A stretch of 64,000 bases of DNA from CADEDH01 sp965263455 (GTDB lineage Bacteria; Actinomycetota; Acidimicrobiia; Acidimicrobiales; SZUA-35), in contig CBDHHN010000004.1 of NCBI GenBank assembly GCA_965263455.1, positions 806,001 through 870,000 on the forward strand, written 5' to 3'. The translations under genes and the position numbers were made by a program. A model generated the notes under the pieces. That model had not been told where the DNA came from, did no database searches, and saw only the letters and a program-made list of their open reading frames with translations. Positions within the stretch are counted from its first letter, which is position 1, and each line of letters starts with the position of its first letter. Of this stretch, positions 1 through 7,552 are shown piece by piece.

Positions 1-1
1 C

Positions 2-145
2 CTGATCGAGGCTCTCCCAACCTGCGTCGGCCCCGACGATCCGCCGCGCCACGAGCCGATCACCTACGGCGACTACCAGCGTTGGTTCCTCAACCGGAAC
101 TATGCCAAGGTGACCGGCACCCAGGCGGCGGAGGAGGCCCCATGA
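2..145 (+). CDS. C-terminal end of a 2-oxoglutarate/Fe(II) oxygenase (isopenicillin N synthase-like), partial
   Basis: An open frame runs in from the left edge and stops with TGA at 143-145, overlapping the ATG of the next gene (ATGA). The 47 visible residues contain HEPITYGDYQRWFLNRNY, which resembles the last helix of isopenicillin N synthase-like 2OG-Fe(II) dioxygenases, where a P-x-x-YPPITYGEYL-type segment precedes the C-terminus. The catalytic His/Asp residues lie outside the window, so activity cannot be judged. The assignment rests on this short tail and on length-independent resemblance. The translational overlap suggests it is co-transcribed with the CMD-domain gene downstream. Confidence 0.45.
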   Translation: MIEALPTCVGPDDPPRHEPITYGDYQRWFLNRNYAKVTGTQAAEEAP

Positions 146-963
146 GCACCCAGGCCGAGCGACGGAGGGACGCCCTGCAGGTCCTCGCCACCCTGACCGG
201 GACCGACGACCCGGCGGCGATGGCGGCCGCCATGGAGCGTCGACATGGTTCGCTCGGGACCTTCGCCGTCGACCACGTCCTGGGCGATCTCTGGTCGCGG
301 CCCCAGCTGTCGCGCCGGGACCGAAGCCTGATCGTGGTGGCGTTCCTGGCCACCATCGGCTCCGACGACGAGCTGGGGGTCCACGTCGAGGGCGGCCTCA
401 ATCACGGTCTGGAACGGGACGAGGTGCGGGAGGTGGTCAACCAGGTCGCCGGCTATGCCGGATTCCCGTTGGCCATGGCCGCCACCCGCATCGTCGACCG
501 GGTCTTCGCCCGGCTGGACGGGGTCGAGCGCCTGGGGGCCAAGGATCCGGGGCCGTCGGTCGACGACGGCGACCGATGGGTGGCGGCGGCCGACGTCATG
601 GGCACCCTGTTCGCCGGCCGGGCTGCCGCCGATCCCATCCAGGCCCGGGCCGGTGTGGTCGAGGCGCTGGGCGGTGTGGGCGAGATGGCCTTCGATTTCG
701 GCTTCGGCGAGCTCTGGGCCCGGGGCCAGCTGTCGCGTCGGGACCGGTCCCTGGTGACCGTCGCCATACTGGCCATCCTCCGATGCGGCGAGGAGTTGGC
801 CATCCACGTCCCGGCCGCCCTCAACCACGGCTGCACCCGGGATGAGGTCGAGGAGGTCATGGTCCAGCTGACCGTGTACGGCGGGTTTCCTCGTGCAGTC
901 GAGGGGATGCGGGCGGCGCGGGCCGCCTTCGACCGCATCGACGCCCGATCGGCGGGCGCCTGA
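142..963 (+). CDS. Double carboxymuconolactone decarboxylase (CMD/AhpD-like) domain protein
   Basis: The 273-residue product has two tandem CMD-like halves. Each carries an LSRRDRSLxxVAxLA segment, then an E-L-x-x-HVxxxLNHG-x-x-x-x-EV-E motif, then a YxGFPxA segment (around residues 60-140 and 180-260). This is the all-helical fold of gamma-carboxymuconolactone decarboxylase and AhpD. No CxxC peroxidase motif is present, so a PcaC-like or uncharacterised role is more likely than alkylhydroperoxidase. The ATG at 142 is preceded by GAGGAGG at 131-137 and overlaps the stop of the upstream oxygenase, so the two are probably one operon. The substrate is unknown. Confidence 0.75.
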   Translation: MSTQAERRRDALQVLATLTGTDDPAAMAAAMERRHGSLGTFAVDHVLGDLWSRPQLSRRDRSLIVVAFLATIGSDDELGVHVEGGLNHGLERDEVREVVNQVAGYAGFPLAMAATRIVDRVFARLDGVERLGAKDPGPSVDDGDRWVAAADVMGTLFAGRAAADPIQARAGVVEALGGVGEMAFDFGFGELWARGQLSRRDRSLVTVAILAILRCGEELAIHVPAALNHGCTRDEVEEVMVQLTVYGGFPRAVEGMRAARAAFDRIDARSAGA

Positions 964-973
964 GGTCGGCCGC

Positions 974-1543
974 TCAGCCGACCCACTTCGGCTCGTAGCC
1001 GGCGGCGGGCCCGGCCGCCAGTTCCACCGCCTCGGCCACGTTCTCGGCCCGCAGGGCCAGGGCCCGGTTGTGGTCACTCAATAAACCCAGACGTCGGGCC
1101 CCGTCCATCAACTCGAACAGCGGCCGGTAGAAGCCGTCGTGGTCGAGGAACACCACCGGCATCGAGACCAGACCCAGCTGGTTCCAGGTCAGGATCTCGA
1201 TCGCCTCCTCCCAGGTGCCGAACCCGCCGGGAGCCACCACGACCCCATCGGCCAGATCGGCCATGCGGGCCTTGCGAGCGTGCATCGTGGCCTCGACCTC
1301 CAGGCTGGTGAGCCCGCCGTGGGCCTTCTCCAGGGCCACCAGCTGCTCGGTCATGACCCCGATCACCTCGCCCCCGGCGGCGAGGGCGGCGTCGGCCAGG
1401 ACCCCCATGAGCCCGACGTCACCCCCGCCGTAGACGAGACGGTGTCCGGCGCCCGCCACCTCCCGCCCCAGTGCCTCGGCCGCTCCGGCCAGGGCGGGGT
1501 CGTTGCCGGTGCTGGAGGCGCAGTAGACGCAGATCGAAGCCAC
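974..1543 (-). CDS. LOG-family protein (cytokinin riboside 5'-monophosphate phosphoribohydrolase-like)
   Basis: This Rossmann-like protein of about 189 residues carries the LOG signatures YGGGDVGLMG near the N-terminus and PGGFGTWEE in the middle (the PGGxGTxxE motif binding the nucleotide phosphoribosyl group). Family members cleave the N-glycosidic bond of nucleoside monophosphates; in bacteria the natural substrate is often AMP-like and the physiological role is unclear. The GTG at 1543 gives the family's usual start (VASICVYCASS). An upstream ATG at 1612 would add 23 Arg/Ala-rich residues and is less likely. It lies downstream of glutaminase on the same strand and converges on the CMD gene. 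Confidence 0.85.
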   Translation of the reverse strand: MASICVYCASSTGNDPALAGAAEALGREVAGAGHRLVYGGGDVGLMGVLADAALAAGGEVIGVMTEQLVALEKAHGGLTSLEVEATMHARKARMADLADGVVVAPGGFGTWEEAIEILTWNQLGLVSMPVVFLDHDGFYRPLFELMDGARRLGLLSDHNRALALRAENVAEAVELAAGPAAGYEPKWVG

Positions 1544-1624
1544 GTTCGCAGTCTGCCCACGCCGCGGTGTCGTCGCCGACCCGGCCGCCACACCTCGCCG
1601 CCCTCGACCCATCGCCGCCCCCGA

Positions 1625-2620
1625 TCAGAACATCGTGAGGCCGGTACGGGCCACGAAGGCGGCCAGCGCGGCCCGACCGGCGAGCGAGTTGCCGGTCGGG
1701 TCCAGCGGCGGCGACCAGACACACACGGTGGCCCGGTCCGGCACCACCCCGACGATGCCGCCGCCGACGCCGGACTTGCACGGCAGACCGATCTCGTAGG
1801 CGAACTCGCCGGCGGCGTCGTACGTGCCGGCCATGAGCATGAGGGCGTTGACCCGGCGGGCGTCGAGCGGGTCGAGCACGGTTCGACCGGTGGCGGGGTC
1901 GACGCCGTCGTTGGCCAGGTACCGGGTGGCGGTGACCAACTGGCGGGCCGACATCGCCACCCCGCACTGTCGGAAGTAGACCCGGAGCACGTCATCGATG
2001 GGGCCTCGGACGTTGCCGAAGCCCTTCATGAGGTTGGCCAGCGACCGATTGCGGAACCCGGTCTCCTCCTCGCTCGAGGCCACCATGTCGTCGACGGCGA
2101 CCGGCTCGCCGGACAGCTCGGCCAGCAACGCCACCAGCTCGGCCACCGGATCCGCGAAGGCGGCGTGGAGCACATCGGCCACCACGATGGCACCGGCGTT
2201 GATGAACGGGTTGCGGGGCACCCCGTGCTCCCGCTCCAACAGGATGATCGAGTTGAACGGGTCGCCCGAGGGTTCGCGTCCGATCCGGGACCACACCTCG
2301 TCGGCCAAGCCACGCTGCAGGGCCAGGGTGAGGGTGAAGACCTTGGAGATGGACTGGATCGAGAAGGCGACGTCGACGTCCCCCGCCCCCACCACCGATC
2401 CCGCCGGACCGGTCCAGGCGGCGAGGGCCAGGCGGTCGGCGGGAACCCGGGCCAGGGCCGGGATGTAGTCGGCCACCCGACCATCCGCCGCCCGGGGGCC
2501 GACCTGGCCCAGGATGGCCGCCAGCTCCGCCCCGGTGGGAGGCGTCGCATCGACCGTCGGTTGGGTCGACCCTCGGTCGCCGCCACGAACTGGGGAATTC
2601 ACCGGGTCATTGTGGCCCAT
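1625..2620 (-). CDS. glsA: Glutaminase (GlsA type, serine-dependent)
   Basis: The 331-residue protein matches the GlsA glutaminase family, which hydrolyses L-glutamine to glutamate and ammonia with a beta-lactamase-like fold. The nucleophile motif FSIQSISKVFTL (S-x-x-K) sits near residue 92. The family segments NPFINAGAI, EEETGFRNRSLAN and KSGVGGGI are all visible. Length is typical of family members (about 310-330). The first roughly 25 residues are poorly conserved, so the start could be slightly downstream of 2620. It is divergent from the DUF2087 regulator gene, with only about 20 bp between them, so promoters must overlap coding sequence. LOG follows on the same strand. Confidence 0.9.
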   Translation of the reverse strand: MGHNDPVNSPVRGGDRGSTQPTVDATPPTGAELAAILGQVGPRAADGRVADYIPALARVPADRLALAAWTGPAGSVVGAGDVDVAFSIQSISKVFTLTLALQRGLADEVWSRIGREPSGDPFNSIILLEREHGVPRNPFINAGAIVVADVLHAAFADPVAELVALLAELSGEPVAVDDMVASSEEETGFRNRSLANLMKGFGNVRGPIDDVLRVYFRQCGVAMSARQLVTATRYLANDGVDPATGRTVLDPLDARRVNALMLMAGTYDAAGEFAYEIGLPCKSGVGGGIVGVVPDRATVCVWSPPLDPTGNSLAGRAALAAFVARTGLTMF

Positions 2621-2642
2621 GGTCGGCTAGGAAGGAACGGTG

Positions 2643-3191
2643 ATGTTCCTGGGGTCGCACGAGCTGGTCCGCCTTCTGGCCGCGCCGGACCGACGAAAGG
2701 TGGTGGCGGCACTGGTGCTGATGCCGTCGTCAACGGCCGACGACCTGGTGGCGGCGACCGGGCTGACCCTCCGCCAGGTGACCGACGCCCTGGGCCGACT
2801 GACGGCGGCCGGCCTGGTCGAACGGGGCGACGACGGCGCGCCGGTGCTGCTGGAGGAGGCGTTCGCCCTCGCCGCCCGCCAGGAGGCGCCGCCGCCACCG
2901 CCGTCGGAGCACCCGGACCAGCCGGCCGAGGTCGCCCGCGTGCTCGATCGGGCGTTCCGCGACGGACGCCTGGTTCAGCTCCCGTCCAAGCGCTCGCGGC
3001 GTTTGATCGTGCTCGATCGCCTGGCCCAGGAGTTCGAGCCGGGCGAGCACTACACCGAGCGTCAGGTCAACGCCATCCTGGCCGCGTTCGACAGCGATGT
3101 GGCCGCCCTCCGCCGCTACCTGGTCGACGAGGGCTTCCTCGACCGGGTCCGGGGCGAGTACTGGCGCAGCGGGGGAACCGTCATCACCTGA
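2643..3191 (+). CDS. DUF2087 protein with N-terminal winged-helix domain, probable transcriptional regulator
   Basis: About 182 residues. Residues 1-75 look like an ArsR-type winged helix (HELVRLLAAPDRRKVVAALV, then LTLRQVTDALGRLTAAGLVE). The C-terminal 80 residues match DUF2087 (FRDGRLVQLPSKRSRRLIVL, YTERQVNAIL, ALRRYLVDEGFLDR, YWRSGG). Proteins with this pairing are annotated as predicted regulators; the ligand and targets are unknown. GTG at 2640 directly precedes ATG at 2643, and either could start translation. It is divergent from glsA, which makes glsA a plausible but unproven target. Confidence 0.8.
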   Translation: MFLGSHELVRLLAAPDRRKVVAALVLMPSSTADDLVAATGLTLRQVTDALGRLTAAGLVERGDDGAPVLLEEAFALAARQEAPPPPPSEHPDQPAEVARVLDRAFRDGRLVQLPSKRSRRLIVLDRLAQEFEPGEHYTERQVNAILAAFDSDVAALRRYLVDEGFLDRVRGEYWRSGGTVIT

Positions 3192-3233
3192 TCGACCCGG
3201 CCCGGGCCACCCGATCTCCCACCCTGGAGCGGT

Positions 3234-4391
3234 TCAGGTCCGTCGAGCGCTCAGGAGGCTGCGGTAGGTCGCACTTCGCCACAGCCACTCGGCCGGCCCC
3301 CACCGGAACCGTTCCAGCCACGGCGGCGACCAGGCCAGTTGCAGCGCCCAGATCACGAGGACACAGCCGGCCAGCACGGTGCGGGTGAGCGTGACGTCGG
3401 CCGCACGCAACAGGGGCAGGAACACCAGGACCATCAGCAGGGTGTGGGCCAGATAGTTGGTCAGGGCCATGCGGCCGACCGCCTGCAGCTGCCGATGCAG
3501 GGTGGCCTGCAAGCCACCGGCCGGGGCCGCCGTGGCGGCGCGATCCCACAGGACGAGGGCGGCTGCGTAGCCGAGGGCGGCGGGGATGGTCCCGAAGGTG
3601 TTGGGGATCTGGCCGATGAGAGCCACCGACGGGGCGAAGTCGGCCACCACCAACCAGATGACGCCGACCGCGGCGAAGGTCCAACCGACGGCGAGACCGA
3701 TCACGGCGACCCGTCGGTAGAGGGCGACCGACGCCCGTCCGGCCAGGAAGCCGTTGCGGTGCAGCACGATGCCGAGCAGCATCATGCCCAGCGCCCGGCA
3801 GCCGTAGTCGAGCAGGAGGAACAGACCCGGTCCGTCGGCGAGCTCACCCGGCAACAGCCAGTACTCGCCCAGCTGGGTGCCGTCGGCGTCGATGGTGGTC
3901 TGGACGAGCAAGGCCACGGCCGTCGGGACCAGGACCAGGGCCACCCCGAGGCGCACCAGCAGGCGCGAAGGGGCCCCGCGGAGGGCGACGACGATGGGCG
4001 AGCACAGGGCATAGATCCGGAGCACGTCGCCGTCCCAGAGCAGGGCGTGGGCCAAGCCGATGGCCAGCAGCAGGGCGTTGCGCCACAGGCTGAGTCGCAC
4101 CGCGTCCCGACCGCGGTCGTGGGCCCGGTCGGCGAAGAGGGCGATCCCGGCCCCGAAGAGCAGGGAGAACAGGGCCATGAACTTCTGGTCGACCAGGATC
4201 TCGCCCGCCACGGCCACGGCCCAGTCGAGGCCGGAATCGGTTCCCGGTCCGTCGATGCGGAAGTAGGCGCCGAGCGGGAGCGAGAACGACACGACGTTCA
4301 TGAGCAGGATGCCGAGCACGGCGAAGCCCCGGACGGTGTCGAGGCTGGTGATGCGTCGGTTGGTCGGTACCGACGAGTCGCTCTGCGCCAT
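3234..4391 (-). CDS. DUF418 family multi-pass membrane protein
   Basis: A 385-residue, very hydrophobic protein beginning MAQSDSSVPTNRRITSLDTV. It has the DUF418 hallmarks: an N-terminal RGFAVLGILLMNV segment, then FSLLFGAGI, and a C-terminal GRMALTNYLAHTLL motif, with roughly nine or ten membrane segments. DUF418 proteins are related to membrane acyltransferases, but no function is established. The ATG at 4391 overlaps the TGA of the upstream methyltransferase (ATGA), so the two are translationally coupled. The open frame extends further upstream, but that extension is antisense-like and Arg/Gly-rich. Confidence 0.85.
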   Translation of the reverse strand: MAQSDSSVPTNRRITSLDTVRGFAVLGILLMNVVSFSLPLGAYFRIDGPGTDSGLDWAVAVAGEILVDQKFMALFSLLFGAGIALFADRAHDRGRDAVRLSLWRNALLLAIGLAHALLWDGDVLRIYALCSPIVVALRGAPSRLLVRLGVALVLVPTAVALLVQTTIDADGTQLGEYWLLPGELADGPGLFLLLDYGCRALGMMLLGIVLHRNGFLAGRASVALYRRVAVIGLAVGWTFAAVGVIWLVVADFAPSVALIGQIPNTFGTIPAALGYAAALVLWDRAATAAPAGGLQATLHRQLQAVGRMALTNYLAHTLLMVLVFLPLLRAADVTLTRTVLAGCVLVIWALQLAWSPPWLERFRWGPAEWLWRSATYRSLLSARRT

Positions 4392-5119
4392 CAGGACCCG
4401 ACTCGGCGCAGGACGGCCCACAGCCCGGTCCCGGCCTGGGCCGTGACCCCACCCCAGGACCCGGGCAGCGCGGCCAACACGTCGGCCGGGGGCAGGTGGA
4501 TGGGGGTCTGGTCGCCGAGGGTGTTGACCCAGATCAAGGCGCCACCGGGGCGGAGGATGCGGTCCAGTTCGGCCGGAAACAGCAGCATGTTGATGAGCAA
4601 CGCCCGATCGAAGCTGTGGGCGGGGAACGGGAGGCGGGAGGCGTCGGCCTGGACCCGCGGCGCCAGGTTCGGGGCGTGGGCCAGCATCCCGGCCGACAGG
4701 TCGACGGCCGTCAGCCGATCGACCCGATCGTGGACGAGTCGGGTCCCGGCCCCGGTGCCCGAACCGAGCTCGATCCAATCGCCCCCTCGACCCACATCGC
4801 CCCGGGCCAGGGCGTCGAGCACCGGCGCGGCCTTGACCTCGTCGACGTGGTCGGCGCTCCAGCCCGGAGCCATCCCGTCGAACAACTCGGCCACCTTGCG
4901 GGCCCGGCCCGGCGACCAACCGTCTTCGAAGGCGACCTGGCGGGTCACCTGTCGCATCGGATGGTCGGCCCCGGCGAAGGGCTCGGGGGCTGCGGTGCCC
5001 TCGGCCGCCGGGAGTTCGGTCAACTCGATCGTCACCGCACCGACCCTGCCATCCCAGCGGGGGTCTGTCGATCCCTTGATTCGCCCGTCGGGTCCCGAGC
5101 CGGTCCGGGGTTCAGCCAC
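4391..5119 (-). CDS. Class I SAM-dependent methyltransferase
   Basis: The 242-residue product has a methyltransferase core: motif I WIELGSGTGAGTRLV, an acidic residue closing strand 2 in LTAVDLSAGML, and a motif IV-like segment SFDRALLINMLLFPAELDRI followed by LRPGGALIWVNTLG. The substrate cannot be predicted. A GTG at 5119 gives an 8-bp overlap with the racemase-like gene stop. An alternative GTG at 5035 (VTIELTEL) would remove a weakly conserved 28-residue leader. It sits between the proline-racemase-fold gene and DUF418 in a tightly packed minus-strand operon. Confidence 0.8.
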   Translation of the reverse strand: MAEPRTGSGPDGRIKGSTDPRWDGRVGAVTIELTELPAAEGTAAPEPFAGADHPMRQVTRQVAFEDGWSPGRARKVAELFDGMAPGWSADHVDEVKAAPVLDALARGDVGRGGDWIELGSGTGAGTRLVHDRVDRLTAVDLSAGMLAHAPNLAPRVQADASRLPFPAHSFDRALLINMLLFPAELDRILRPGGALIWVNTLGDQTPIHLPPADVLAALPGSWGGVTAQAGTGLWAVLRRVGS

Positions 5120-6143
5120 CAGGCCAGGTGTCGGCCAGGCGATAGCCCCGGGGCCACGGGTCCTCGGGGTCGACGAAGTGCTGGTGGGTGCCGGTCAGCC
5201 AGGCCCGACCGGTGATGGTGGGAATCACGGCGGGACGACCGGCGACGGTGGCGGCGGCCGCGATCTCCCCGGTGAAGGCGGAGTCGATGATCGACCGCAT
5301 CACCAGTCGGTCGCCGACCCCGGCGCGACCTCGGGCCGCGAGCACGGCCAGGCGGGCCGAGACGCCGGTCCCGGTGGGCGAGCGGTCGAGCTTGCCCGGG
5401 TCGATGACGGTGGTCGACCGCTGCTGCCACACCCCGTCGACCCACTCCACGGGTCGGGCGATCTGGCAGAACGACACATGGTGCCAACCGAGGTCGGGGT
5501 CGGGGTGGGAGAAGCCGAGTTGCTCGTTGGCGGCGGCCGTGAGACGGGCTCCGACGGCGGCCAGGTCGGCCGCCTCGGAGGGGTGCACGTCGAATCCGAG
5601 GGCGTCGGCGTCGACCAGCACGAAGCTGTCGCCCCCGAAGGCGGTGTCGACCTGGAGGGTGCCCAGTCCCTCGACCTCGATCGTGGCGTCGAGCCGGTCG
5701 GCGAACGACGCCACGTTGGTGATCGTGACCTCCTCCACCCGACCTCCGGCCCACCGGGCCCGGACCGGCACCAGCCCGCCCGGTGCCTCCAGCATCAGCT
5801 CGGTCGTTGGCTCGACCGGCGTGACCATGCCGGTTTCCAGCACCACGGTGGCCACGCACATGGCGTTCGATCCCGACATGGGCGGGGTGTGACACGGCTC
5901 CATGACCAGGAAGCCGACATCGGCCCGGGGATCGATCGGGGGCACCAGGAGGTTCACGTGACGGAAGACGCCACCTCGGGGTTCGTTGAGCATGAGGGCC
6001 CGCAGGGCGCCGTCGTCGTGGAGGAAGCGGGCCTGCTCGGCCAGCGTGTCGCCCGGGGGCGGGACGACGCCGCCCACGATCACGTCGCCCACCTCGCCCT
6101 CGGCGTGGCAACTCACGGTGTGGATGACCCGGCCGGAGCGCAT
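5112..6143 (-). CDS. Proline racemase superfamily enzyme with Ser/Thr in place of the two catalytic cysteines
   Basis: A 343-residue member of the proline racemase / hydroxyproline epimerase / trans-3-hydroxy-L-proline dehydratase superfamily. Family segments seen are HTVSCHAEGEVGDVI, FLVMEPCHTPPMSGSNAMC and LDRSPTGTGVSARLA. In characterised enzymes the general acid/base pair is Cys/Cys (racemase, epimerase), Ser/Cys, or Cys/Thr (dehydratase). Here the aligned positions appear to be Ser90 and Thr257, so neither cysteine is present. The start ATG at 6143 (MRSGRVIHTV) fits the family; the upstream extension is low-complexity. The exact reaction is uncertain. Confidence 0.8.
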   Translation of the reverse strand: MRSGRVIHTVSCHAEGEVGDVIVGGVVPPPGDTLAEQARFLHDDGALRALMLNEPRGGVFRHVNLLVPPIDPRADVGFLVMEPCHTPPMSGSNAMCVATVVLETGMVTPVEPTTELMLEAPGGLVPVRARWAGGRVEEVTITNVASFADRLDATIEVEGLGTLQVDTAFGGDSFVLVDADALGFDVHPSEAADLAAVGARLTAAANEQLGFSHPDPDLGWHHVSFCQIARPVEWVDGVWQQRSTTVIDPGKLDRSPTGTGVSARLAVLAARGRAGVGDRLVMRSIIDSAFTGEIAAAATVAGRPAVIPTITGRAWLTGTHQHFVDPEDPWPRGYRLADTWPGG

Positions 6144-6292
6144 CAGGGCAGGGGCGAACGCTGCGGTCGGGCCCGGTCGGGGTTGGGCACGGGGGCGGTA
6201 GGGATCACCATGGCCGAACCCTAGACGGGGGATCCGACCGGGGTCCCGACATCGTTTCGTTCTCAACCACCGCCCGGCCGTAGGCTCCAGTG

Positions 6293-7459
6293 ATGGCTCG
6301 CTCCAGCACCGAGATAAAGGTGGCGATCGACGGCCTCGAGGCCCCCTCGTTCGACACGACCGCCTTCACCACCCCGCCGCCCCTGACCGAGGCCACGGTC
6401 GCCATTCTCACCTCGGCCTCCCTCCACCATCCCGAACAACCCGACTTCTCCCCTGCCGACACCAGCTTCCGGGTGCTCGATCCGGCCCGGCGCGACTACG
6501 TGCTCGGCCACTGGAGCCAGGACGTCGACCAGACGGGGTTCGGGCTCGACCACAACGTCGTGTTCCCCATCGACCGGCTGGAGGAACTGGCCGCCGACGG
6601 GACGATCGGCCGGGTGGCCGACGTGCACCTGGCCTACGCCGGCAACCAGTTCGACGTCACCGGGGTGCGGATGGACTCCGGCCCCGAGGGGGCCCGCCTG
6701 TTGACCGAGGCCGGCGTCGACGTCGTCCTGTTGACCCCGGTCTGACCGCTGTGCACGCGTGCCGTGAGCACGCTGGCCCACGTCCTGGAGGAAAACGGTC
6801 TGGCCACGGTGTCGCTCGGCATCGTGGAGGGCCAGCTGCGCTCCACCGCCCCACCTCGCGGGCTGTTCGTCGACTTCCCTCTCGGCCGCCCGCTGGGCCG
6901 GCCCGCCGACGCCGAGTTCCAGCACCGGGTGCTGGCCCACGCCTTCTCGCTGCTGGAGGCCGAGGGACCCGTCATCGAATCGTTCGCCGAACCCATCGAG
7001 GACGACGGCGCGGTGCTGTCCTGCGCCCTGCCCCCGGTCGACGATCCCGACGCCCATCCGGCGGTGGCCGAGGCCCGGGGTATCCGAGCCGCCTACGAGC
7101 GGACCGTGGCCCGGACCGAGGGCCGGGTCGGGGCCCACCGCGTGGTGGCGCCCGACGACATTCCGGCCGCCATCGAGAGCTTCATCCGGGTGGCCGACGG
7201 CACACCGTGGAAGGAGGCCGGCATTCCCGGGATCCCGGCCCGGGTGACCCAGGACATCCGCGGCTACTACGAGGCGGCGGCGCTGGCCCTGGCCGAACAC
7301 GGCTCCGACTCGAGCCCGGCACCTGGGGCCTTCGAGGCGACCCGCTGGTTCCTGACCGAGACCGAGGCGGGTCGGGTGATCCTGGCCGCCCGGGACCGGA
7401 TGAAGGCCGACGGCGTGAAGCAACCGATCTGGCAGTTCCTGGTCACCGAGCAGTTCTGA
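6293..7459 (+). CDS. GrdB/PrdB-like reductase-family protein read through an in-frame UGA: probable selenoprotein (Sec151)
   Basis: Two open segments, 6293-6742 and 6746-7459, lie in the same frame and are separated only by a TGA at 6743-6745. Read as selenocysteine, this gives one 388-residue protein of the glycine/sarcosine/betaine/D-proline reductase selenoprotein B family. The N-terminal part has GHWSQDVDQTGFGLDHNVVF and the C-terminal part has GTPWKEAGIPGIPARVTQDI, both typical of the family. The site reads LLTPV-U-PLCTRAVSTLAH. In Cys-containing homologues this position is a CPxC-type motif, so U replaces the first Cys (UxxC redox pair). A short hairpin follows the UGA at the spacing expected for a bacterial SECIS. 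Residues just after the TGA (PLCTRA) continue the family pattern, which argues against a true stop and a second start at GTG 6764. Substrate unknown; selA/selB/selC are not in the window. Confidence 0.75.
6757..6773 (+). promoter_or_regulatory. Candidate bacterial SECIS hairpin
   Basis: A perfect 6-bp stem, GCGTGC (6757-6762) paired with GCACGC (6768-6773), encloses the five-base loop CGTGA. The loop has a G in its second position (6764), 18 bases after the in-frame UGA (6743-6745). This agrees with the bacterial SECIS model: an apical loop with a G in the first two positions, about 16-37 bases downstream of UGA, read by SelB. A short GC-rich hairpin alone is weak evidence in this genome; its position gives it weight. 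Confidence 0.55.
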
Positions 7460-7552
7460 CCCCGGCGGCTCCCGCAAGCTGTTCCTCAACCCCCGCGCGA
7501 ACCATGCCGACAACCGGGGGCAAGGAAGGAACGGACCAGCCGGAGAGCAGCC

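Noticed and set aside
3339..6224. A 961-codon open frame on the plus strand
   Set aside because: It lies antisense to DUF418, the methyltransferase and the racemase-fold gene, is rich in Gly/Gln/His/Arg, and matches no family. It is a product of high GC content.
6764..7459. Independent gene starting at GTG 6764
   Set aside because: Family similarity continues between the TGA and this codon, and it lacks a ribosome binding site. One selenoprotein gene explains both parts better.
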